Positions 1 to 3,661 of a stretch of DNA of 5,833 bases are shown piece after piece (the first letter of the stretch is position 1; each line of letters opens with the position of its first letter). Both the position numbers and the translations under genes were made by a program. The notes beneath the pieces were generated by a model. That model ran no database searches. It saw only the letters and a program-made list of their open reading frames with translations, and was not told the DNA's origin. The stretch lies in assembly GCA_913056285.1 (NCBI GenBank), contig CAJXNE010000131.1, positions 1 to 5,833 on the forward strand. The letters are read 5' to 3'. The stretch comes from an uncultured Zetaproteobacteria bacterium. GTDB lineage: Bacteria; Pseudomonadota; Zetaproteobacteria; Mariprofundales; Mariprofundaceae.

Positions 1-1
1 T

Positions 2-172
2 GGCAAACTTAAATGGACAGCCACGCCGGTTGATTTGATCTTCGGCTCAAACTCTGAACTGCGAGCTGTTGCTGAGGTCTACGCATATGATCACTCGAAA
101 GAGACGTTTGTGCATGACTTTGTTGATGCCTGGGTCAAGGTCATGAATCTGGATCGTTTCAACGAGGGTTGA
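2..172 (+). CDS. katG: Catalase-peroxidase KatG, C-terminal end (5'-truncated by window)
   Basis: Only the last 56 codons are present, read in the frame starting at base 2 and ending in TGA at 170-172. The translated tail contains VDLIFGSNSELRAVAEVYA and ends DAWVKVMNLDRFNEG. This is the highly conserved C-terminal helical end of bifunctional catalase-peroxidases (typically about 720-750 aa), cytoplasmic haem enzymes that remove H2O2. No catalytic residues are visible because the haem and active site lie in the missing N-terminal domain. The gene ends before a strong hairpin (192-222) and the mer promoter (270-301), so it is probably a separate transcription unit. The identification rests on recognising the conserved tail. 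The gene is not evidently part of the metal system. Confidence 0.88.
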   Translation, partial: GKLKWTATPVDLIFGSNSELRAVAEVYAYDHSKETFVHDFVDAWVKVMNLDRFNEG

Positions 173-191
173 CTCTACATTTGACTTGCAG

Positions 192-222
192 GTGCTGTGG
201 CCGTCGATTACTGCCACAGCAC
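192..222 (+). terminator. GC-rich hairpin after katG, probable terminator
   Basis: A perfect 10-bp inverted repeat has left arm GTGCTGTGGC at 192-201, an 11-nt loop, and right arm GCCACAGCAC at 213-222. It lies 20 nt after the katG stop and 47 nt before the mer -35 element, where a terminator is expected. There is no clean T-run after it; the bases that follow are mixed, with only a TTT at 234-236. It may therefore be a weak or Rho-assisted terminator, or an mRNA 3'-end stabiliser. It also argues against starting merR at the in-frame GTG at 197, which lies inside the left arm. Confidence 0.5.
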
Positions 223-269
223 TCTAGGCATAGTTTCAACGCGTCAAAACCCATGCCGGCACATTTTGC

Positions 270-301
270 TTGACCCTAGAGTATACTCCATGCTTTATCA
301 T
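270..301 (+). promoter_or_regulatory. MerR-family promoter/operator of the mer operon (20-bp spacer)
   Basis: The -35 is TTGACC (270-275) and the -10 is TATCAT (296-301), separated by 20 bp. This overlong spacer is the hallmark of promoters activated by DNA distortion by MerR-family proteins. The spacer contains a perfect 10-bp palindrome GAGTATACTC (279-288). From memory, the element lines up well with the E. coli zntA operator/promoter (TTGACT, GGAGTCGACTCC, TATCCT). It looks less like the GTAC dyad of the Tn501 mer operator. It drives merR itself and everything downstream, so merR would be autoregulated. The predicted start point is about 7 nt after the -10, at or beside the merR ATG at 308. 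Confidence 0.8.
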
Positions 302-307
302 TCGCCC

Positions 308-700
308 ATGAAGATTGGTGAATTATCAAAACAGACCGGCGTATCCATTGATACGATCCGTTATTACGAGCATCGCGGATTGATTCCGCCAGCTGCCCGT
401 ACGCAATCCGGCTACCGCCAGTATTCAGTCAGTGATATCACGCGACTAAAATTTATTGTACAGGCGAAAGATTTGGGCTTCACTCTTGAAGAAATCGGCC
501 AGCTGCTTGCCATTAGCTTAAATGGGCGGACATGTTCTCAGGTTAAGGCTGTAGCACAAGCCAAGGCTGAAGAAATTGAAACACGTATTCAAAAACTGGC
601 CCATATGCGCCAAACCTTGCTTACCCTTGCCGAACAATGTGAAAAAACAGCGGATAGCGATCCCTGTCCTATTCTGAATGTACTGGAGAATATTCCATGA
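308..700 (+). CDS. merR: MerR-family Hg(II)-responsive transcriptional regulator
   Basis: This is a 130-aa cytoplasmic dimeric metal-sensing activator/repressor. The N-terminal winged HTH begins MKIGELSKQTGVSIDTIRYYE and continues through residues 36-60 (GYRQY...LGFTLEEI). A long dimerisation helix (about 76-110) follows, then a C-terminal metal loop. Three cysteines, C76, C111 and C120, match the spacing of the Hg ligands of Tn501 MerR (C82, C117, C126), with exactly eight residues between the last two. The extra Cys and His of the ZntR zinc loop are absent, so Hg(II) is favoured. In-frame starts at 197 (GTG) and 290 (ATG) are rejected because they lie in the upstream hairpin and inside the promoter. 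The ATG at 308 has no Shine-Dalgarno and coincides with the predicted transcription start, so translation may be leaderless. The gene overlaps merT by 4 nt (ATGA). Confidence 0.9.
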   Translation: MKIGELSKQTGVSIDTIRYYEHRGLIPPAARTQSGYRQYSVSDITRLKFIVQAKDLGFTLEEIGQLLAISLNGRTCSQVKAVAQAKAEEIETRIQKLAHMRQTLLTLAEQCEKTADSDPCPILNVLENIP

Positions 701-1032
701 ACAATTCTGAAACAAAGAAAGAGAACACCCCACTCGTTGGTGCTGTTATCGCTGGAGGTCTGGCATCAGCCTGTTGTATCGGACCATTGATTGTTGTGCT
801 GTTGGGGCTCGGTTCGGCATCGGCTTTTATCGCCATGGAACCTTATCGCCCCATCTTTGCCGCCATCACGCTTGGTCTGATTGCCTGGGCTGGTTGGCGG
901 CACTGGCAGGGCAGGAAAGTGTGCATGGCGAATGGTTGTCCGCCGAAGAAACCGGTGCTGCTCTGGATGCTGGGTGGGTTTGCGATTCTGCTGCTGATTT
1001 CACCTTCATTACTTCCCTACCTCATTAAATAA
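697..1032 (+). CDS. merT: Mercuric ion transporter MerT
   Basis: This 111-aa inner-membrane protein takes Hg(II) from periplasmic MerP and passes it to the cytoplasm. Three hydrophobic segments are visible (about residues 14-36, 50-68 and 86-108). The first carries the vicinal pair C26-C27 in the context ASACCIGPL, the family signature. The loop between TM2 and TM3 carries a second pair, C76 and C81, in RKVCMANGCPPKK, the counterpart of the cytoplasmic cysteine pair of MerT. Length fits the family (about 116 aa). The start codon overlaps the merR stop as ATGA, so translation is probably coupled to merR. It is followed immediately by merP, its functional partner. Confidence 0.93.
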   Translation: MNNSETKKENTPLVGAVIAGGLASACCIGPLIVVLLGLGSASAFIAMEPYRPIFAAITLGLIAWAGWRHWQGRKVCMANGCPPKKPVLLWMLGGFAILLLISPSLLPYLIK

Positions 1033-1045
1033 AGGAGCTTTGTTT

Positions 1046-1339
1046 ATGAAAAAAATGATATTGCCCGCAATACTTGTTTCAATGACTGTTATCTGCGCGC
1101 AAAACGGTGTGGCTCAGGAACAAACCGTGATGATGCATGTATCAGGCATGACCTGCGCTACCTGCCCGATCAGTATCCGGCATCGCGCCCTGCAACTTAC
1201 CGGCGTGCATACCGCCATGGTTAATCTGGATACAGCTTCGGCTACGGTCACTTATGAAGATAGCAAACAATCAGCTCAAGAAATTGCCCAAGCCATCACG
1301 AAACTGGGTTATCCGGCAAGCATTGCAGGGACAAAATAA
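1046..1339 (+). CDS. merP: Periplasmic mercuric ion-binding protein MerP
   Basis: This 97-aa protein has a signal peptide (residues 1 to about 23: MKK, hydrophobic core, ending NGVAQ) and one heavy-metal-associated (HMA) domain. The metal motif is GMTCATCP with C37 and C40, the GMTCxxC that binds Hg(II) in the periplasm before transfer to MerT. The ATG at 1046 is chosen because AAAGGAG at 1031-1037 lies 8 nt upstream; a TTG at 1040 in the same frame is too close to that site. The SD overlaps the merT stop. The last base of the stop codon (TAATG) is the first base of the next small ORF. Confidence 0.93.
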   Translation: MKKMILPAILVSMTVICAQNGVAQEQTVMMHVSGMTCATCPISIRHRALQLTGVHTAMVNLDTASATVTYEDSKQSAQEIAQAITKLGYPASIAGTK

Positions 1340-1452
1340 TGAGCGAATCAGAAAAGAAGCGTGACAGTTCAGTTGTACCGAACGTCATTATCGGCATTGC
1401 GGCAGTTTCCGGCATCATCTGGCTGGTGATGCATTGTCCGACATGTCATTAG
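1339..1452 (+). CDS. 37-aa single-pass membrane peptide ending in HCPTCH (uncharacterised)
   Basis: This short ORF begins at ATG 1339 (overlapping the merP stop as TAATG) and ends at TAG 1450-1452. It encodes a charged N-terminus (MSESEKKRDSSVVPN), one hydrophobic helix (about residues 15-31), and a C-terminal MHCPTCH with C33 and C36 flanked by H32 and H37. The positive residues lie before the helix, so an N-in/C-out orientation would put the CxxC-like site on the periplasmic side. Its stop codon sits in the SD of merF (AGGAGAG, 1451-1457), so it fills the merP-merF gap with no slack. No SD is obvious for it, and translational coupling to merP is the likely way it is made. I do not recognise a family. 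A role in metal capture beside MerP, MerT and MerF is inference from the motif and position. Confidence 0.6.
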   Translation: MSESEKKRDSSVVPNVIIGIAAVSGIIWLVMHCPTCH

Positions 1453-1460
1453 GAGAGAAA

Positions 1461-1694
1461 ATGAAAAAATCCACACTACTGAAAACCGGCATTATTGGTG
1501 CCGCCATTGCTGCCTTATGTTGTTTTACGCCGCTACTGGTCGTGTTGTTCGGCGCCGTCGGACTTAGTGCATGGGTGGGGCATCTGGATGCCGTGCTGAT
1601 GCCTGCATTGATCTTTTTTCTGGCTTTGATCGTCTATGCGCTCTTCAAAAAGGATAAGGGCACATGTTGCGAAACGGATCGGAAGGCCGACTGA
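1461..1694 (+). CDS. merF: Mercury resistance membrane transporter MerF
   Basis: This 77-aa inner-membrane protein has two TM helices (about residues 8-33 and 42-62). A vicinal pair C20-C21 in AALCCFTPLLVVL lies in TM1, and a second pair C69-C70 in KGTCCETD lies at the cytoplasmic C-terminus. The pattern and length match MerF (81 aa in the classic protein), an Hg(II) uptake protein that works in parallel to MerT. The ATG at 1461 follows AGGAGAG (1451-1457) at good spacing, which makes it preferable to an in-frame ATG at 1434 inside the preceding ORF. Having both merT and merF gives two importers in one operon. Confidence 0.92.
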   Translation: MKKSTLLKTGIIGAAIAALCCFTPLLVVLFGAVGLSAWVGHLDAVLMPALIFFLALIVYALFKKDKGTCCETDRKAD

Positions 1695-1696
1695 TC

Positions 1697-2134
1697 ATGT
1701 CTTGCAGCTGTTGTCATACGAACATGAAAAAAGGGAGCAGGGCATGTCCTGCATGCGGTCAACGCTGTTTGCAGGTAAGCAGGCAAACGATGCTCCACCA
1801 GGTTCAGTTTCCGGATAATCAACATCTGGCGGAAGGCGAATATCTGTTTTGCGCCAATCGGGATTGTACGACCGGTTATTTTTCGCCATCCGTAATGATT
1901 TCCAAATCACAACTGCGGGCATTTCAACCGGGTCAAACCGCCATGCTCTGCCACTGCTTCGATATTTCCGAGGCAGCCTACCGAACTGCATTAGCAGACG
2001 GAACGGCGGCAGCCATCAAGGATTTTGTTGTTCAGCAGACGAAAGAGGGGCTCTGTAGCTGCGAATCAAGAAATCCGTCCGGGCGATGCTGTCTGGACAG
2101 CTTCCGGCAGATGGAGAAAGCCGGTGATTGCTGA
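1697..2134 (+). CDS. CopZ-type zinc/[2Fe-2S] metallochaperone-like protein (no HMA domain)
   Basis: This 145-aa, cysteine-rich, probably cytoplasmic protein has no signal peptide. The N-terminus has C3, C5 and C6. A zinc-ribbon-like unit follows, with C17-x2-C20 and C52-x4-C57 (EYLFCANRDC). The second half carries LCHCFDIS (C85, C87) and GLCSCESRNPSGRCC (C120, C122, C131, C132), resembling bacterioferritin-associated-ferredoxin-type [2Fe-2S] domains. The order (zinc site, CxC, then C...CC after a helical stretch) matches the N-terminal domain of Archaeoglobus CopZ, a copper chaperone there fused to an HMA domain. Here there is no HMA domain, and the HMA protein MerP is encoded separately upstream. 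GGAAGG (1681-1686) precedes the ATG at 1697; an upstream in-frame ATG at 1664 would overlap merF. A role in handing on Hg or other metal is inferred from context. Confidence 0.78.
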   Translation: MSCSCCHTNMKKGSRACPACGQRCLQVSRQTMLHQVQFPDNQHLAEGEYLFCANRDCTTGYFSPSVMISKSQLRAFQPGQTAMLCHCFDISEAAYRTALADGTAAAIKDFVVQQTKEGLCSCESRNPSGRCCLDSFRQMEKAGDC

Positions 2135-2321
2135 ATCGACCATTACCTGTCCCGCATGCGGCCACAGTAAAAAAGAAACCATGCCCGGCGACGCCTGCCA
2201 GTGGTTTTACGAATGCGAACATTGCCACACGCTACTCAAACCCAAAAACGGCGACTGCTGTGTTTTCTGCTCCTATGGCGATGTGCCATGTCCGCCCATT
2301 CAGCGGGGAAAAGATTGTTGA
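2124..2321 (+). CDS. GDCCVxC-motif small cysteine-rich protein
   Basis: This 65-aa protein starts at GTG 2124, with GGAG at 2113-2116 placed 7 nt before it, and overlaps the previous gene by 11 nt. It has ten cysteines: CPAC (9-12), C25, CEHC (31-34), GDCCVFC (43-49), C56 in VPCPPIQ, and a terminal C65. The two CxxC pairs suggest a rubredoxin- or zinc-ribbon-like knuckle, and the GDCCVFCSYGD block is the hallmark. I recall an NCBI family of GDCCVxC-domain (seleno)proteins of about this size, found near mercury genes. No in-frame TGA interrupts this copy, so it is an all-cysteine form. There is no signal peptide or TM segment. It is the last gene of the tightly packed mer operon. Its biochemical role is unknown; thiolate binding of Hg(II) is plausible. 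Confidence 0.8.
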   Translation: MIAESTITCPACGHSKKETMPGDACQWFYECEHCHTLLKPKNGDCCVFCSYGDVPCPPIQRGKDC

Positions 2322-2453
2322 AATATGCCATGCTAATCACACCCACCGGAATTCACGGCATCATACCGATGTGCATCATCAACATGCCGAAAAAAAAGAT
2401 ATAAAACAGACATGGGATTGAATGGAGTATGATTTGTTTCCAATGATGAGATC

Positions 2454-2501
2454 TTTATGATGGTTTCGTAAAAAGTCATCATGAATTGCGACGTAAGTCG
2501 C
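2454..2501. repeat. Two adjacent small inverted repeats (hairpins)
   Basis: The first has arms TTTATGATG (2454-2462) and CATCATGAA (2477-2485), nine pairs including one G-T wobble, around the 14-nt loop segment GTTTCGTAAAAAGT. The second is GCGAC (2488-2492), GTAA loop, GTCGC (2497-2501); as RNA this is a five-pair stem capped by a GNRA tetraloop. They are separated by 2 nt. The motif around GGTTTCGTAAAAAGTC resembles intergenic repeat ends I have seen in other proteobacterial genomes, but I cannot confirm this here. No second, oppositely oriented copy of that motif was found in the window. Confidence 0.5.
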
Positions 2502-2519
2502 GTTGAAAATACCCAACGA

Positions 2520-2560
2520 TTGAATAACAAAAAGATAGAATCCGTCATTTTGTTATTCAA
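2520..2560. repeat. Perfect 13-bp inverted repeat upstream of the CDF gene
   Basis: Left arm TTGAATAACAAAA is at 2520-2532 and right arm TTTTGTTATTCAA at 2548-2560, with a 15-nt centre. All 13 pairs match. The arms are AT-rich, and no T-tract follows, so an intrinsic terminator is unlikely. It ends 40 nt before the CDF start codon and overlaps a weak candidate promoter. That makes a regulator operator, an mRNA 5' structure or a terminal-repeat remnant all possible. Confidence 0.75.
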
Positions 2561-2599
2561 GAGAGTCCGGGATAGAAAGCATGGAAAAAGGTATCGAAG

Positions 2600-3214
2600 A
2601 TGAGCGGATGCGATTGTCATATTGAAATAGAGCATCAGGAACAGCGGCGGACACTGATGCTGTTGCTTGCCATCAACGCTGTGATGTTCTGCATGGAATT
2701 TGTTATTGGTATGATGGGGCAATCCACCGGGCTGATTGCTGATGCTGTGGATATGCTTGCCGATGCACTGGTTTATGGCGTTGGATTATATGCTGTAGGG
2801 AAGGCTTCCAAAATCAAAATTCGTGCGGCTCATATCAGCGGAGTGTTTCAAATCATCCTCGCGTTGGGTGTGCTGGTCGATGTGATTCGACGCTATCTGT
2901 TTGGCAGCGAGCCAGAGTCGCTGCTGATGATGGTGTTTGGTCTGCTGGCGCTGGGTGCTAATATCTGGTGTCTGATGCTGATCGCCAAGCATCGCCATGG
3001 AGAGATTCATATGCGAGCCAGCTGGATTTTCTCCAAAAATGATGTGATCGCCAATGTTGGTGTGATTTTCGCAGGTGCAATGGTTTACTTGCTTGATTCG
3101 CACTTGCCCGATCTGTTGATTGGATTTGCGATTGCCCTGTTTGTGATCCGGGGTGGCCGTGCCATCATCAAAGAGGCGTCGAAAGAAAAAAACGAAATCA
3201 TCGGGCATGGCTAA
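2600..3214 (+). CDS. Cation diffusion facilitator-like transporter, short form
   Basis: This is a 204-aa membrane protein with about six hydrophobic helices. TM2 contains GLIADAVDMLADA with D51 and D55, the pair of acidic ligands of the CDF transport site (D45/D49 in YiiP). The TM5 region has SWIFSKNDVIANVGV: D148 aligns with YiiP D157, but the position of the usual His (four residues before) is F144. The N-terminus carries CDCH (residues 4-7), a possible metal site. The protein ends right after TM6 with EASKEKNEIIGHG and lacks the roughly 90-residue cytoplasmic domain of typical CDF exporters (about 290-300 aa). The ATG at 2600 has AAAAAGG about 8 nt upstream. It lies between the mer and ars units and could export a divalent metal from the cytoplasm; the substrate cannot be assigned. 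Confidence 0.78.
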   Translation: MSGCDCHIEIEHQEQRRTLMLLLAINAVMFCMEFVIGMMGQSTGLIADAVDMLADALVYGVGLYAVGKASKIKIRAAHISGVFQIILALGVLVDVIRRYLFGSEPESLLMMVFGLLALGANIWCLMLIAKHRHGEIHMRASWIFSKNDVIANVGVIFAGAMVYLLDSHLPDLLIGFAIALFVIRGGRAIIKEASKEKNEIIGHG

Positions 3215-3223
3215 AGGCTCCGA

Positions 3224-3252
3224 TTGGACATGCGTCATTCAACGCATAAGAT
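3224..3252 (+). promoter_or_regulatory. arsR promoter with probable ArsR operator in the spacer
   Basis: TTGGAC (3224-3229) and TAAGAT (3247-3252) form a good sigma70 promoter with a 17-bp spacer. A perfect inverted repeat ATGCGT (3230-3235), 6-nt centre, ACGCAT (3242-3247) fills the spacer and touches the -10. A dyad at that place would let a dimeric repressor block RNA polymerase, as ArsR does on its own promoter. Transcription should begin near 3259, the arsR ATG itself. Confidence 0.7.
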
Positions 3253-3258
3253 GCGAGG

Positions 3259-3579
3259 ATGCATTTACTTCACCTGTTTAAAGGCTTGTCTGACCCAGTA
3301 CGATTGAGAATTGTTCACCTGCTTGTTCAAAGAGGGGAGTTGTGCGTTTGTCATCTGACTGATGCGCTTGCTCTGCCTCAGAGTACGATTTCCAGACATC
3401 TGAATACGCTGAAAAACTCAGGTCTGGTGGAAGCAGAGCGCAGAGGGCAGTGGGTTTATTATCGCATGCAAGATGCCAACGCACATATCGATACGATTTC
3501 AGTCCTTATAAAAGGCAGCGCTGTGGATGATGAACTGCTACAACAAGACCTTGCCAGGCTGAACGAATCGACTTGTTAA
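3259..3579 (+). CDS. arsR: ArsR-family As(III)/Sb(III)-responsive repressor
   Basis: This 106-aa winged-HTH repressor binds as a dimer to the ars promoter and is released by arsenite or antimonite. The segment FKGLSDPVRLRIVHLL (7-22) is the classic ArsR start. RGELCVCHLTDAL (25-37) has C29 and C31 in the ELCVC inducer site of the E. coli-type ArsR. PQSTISRHLNTLKNSGLV (40-57) is the recognition helix region, followed by the wing (RRGQWVYYRM). The ATG at 3259 is the only credible start: an in-frame TAA lies at 3247-3249. The only purine-rich motif (GAGG, 3255-3258) abuts the ATG, too close to act as an SD. With the promoter start predicted at the same place, a leaderless mRNA is likely. It heads the arsR-acr3-arsD-arsA group. 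Confidence 0.93.
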   Translation: MHLLHLFKGLSDPVRLRIVHLLVQRGELCVCHLTDALALPQSTISRHLNTLKNSGLVEAERRGQWVYYRMQDANAHIDTISVLIKGSAVDDELLQQDLARLNESTC

Positions 3580-3610
3580 CCACGAGTAAGCCATAAATAG
3601 AACTAATTGA

Positions 3611-3639
3611 TTTACATATCCGCATATCCGGATTAGTAT
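3611..3639 (+). promoter_or_regulatory. Candidate second promoter, upstream of acr3
   Basis: TTTACA (3611-3616) and TAGTAT (3634-3639) have a 17-bp spacer. The spacer region contains a tandem duplication CATATCCG-CATATCCG (3615-3630) and the palindrome ATCCGGAT (3626-3633), either of which could be a regulator site. A transcript from here would start near 3646, just before the acr3 ribosome site. The dyad does not resemble the one in the arsR promoter, so the same repressor need not bind both. Confidence 0.5.
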
Positions 3640-3658
3640 TCTCCACGCAAGGAGAATA
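3637..3658 (+). promoter_or_regulatory. Inverted repeat that can mask the acr3 ribosome binding site
   Basis: Arms TATTCTCC (3637-3644) and GGAGAATA (3651-3658) pair perfectly over 8 bp around a 6-nt loop ACGCAA. The right arm is the GGAG Shine-Dalgarno of acr3. In RNA read through from arsR the SD would be paired. RNA begun at the proposed internal promoter would lack the left arm and be open. The structure is directly visible; its function is inference. Confidence 0.6.
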
Positions 3659-3661
3659 ATG

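Larger units (their letters stand above)
2322..2599. other. Non-coding gap between mer operon and CDF gene, with clustered inverted repeats
   Basis: This is 278 nt without a convincing gene. The first 100 nt contain a His-rich open stretch (about 2320-2421) that lacks a credible start codon. Three inverted repeats follow in close series at 2454-2485, 2488-2501 and 2520-2560. There is no GC-rich stem with a T-tail that would act as a standard intrinsic terminator for the mer operon. A weak sigma70-like pair lies at its downstream end: TTGTTA at 2550-2555 and TAGAAA at 2573-2578, spacer 17. It overlaps the right arm of the largest repeat and could serve the CDF gene. AAAAAGG at 2585-2591 is a usable ribosome site for the ATG at 2600. 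Confidence 0.6.

Noticed and set aside
197..307. GTG-initiated 37-residue N-terminal extension of MerR
   Set aside because: It starts inside the katG-proximal hairpin, spans the promoter, has no SD, and MerR proteins begin near the KIGELSKQTGVS segment.
2319..2336. Possible UGA-selenocysteine read-through at the end of the GDCCVxC gene
   Set aside because: Read-through would add only five residues (Sec-NMPC) before TAA, no SECIS-like hairpin follows directly, and the signature motif already has all its cysteines.
2330..2404. 24-codon ORF starting at ATG 2330
   Set aside because: No SD, no recognisable domain, and low-complexity end (PKKKI); likely chance.
2128..2421. 97-codon open frame overlapping the GDCCVxC gene
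   Set aside because: Its first two thirds are the out-of-frame shadow of a clearly conserved Cys-rich protein; only the His-rich end is noted as a question.
2333..2722. 129-codon minus-strand open frame across the mer-CDF gap
   Set aside because: It overlaps the CDF gene start, has no recognisable domain, and crosses the inverted repeats; no SD or promoter supports it.
3615..3630. CATATCCG tandem copy as a CRISPR or larger repeat array
   Set aside because: Only two 8-bp units, no further copies or spacers; treated as part of the promoter region.
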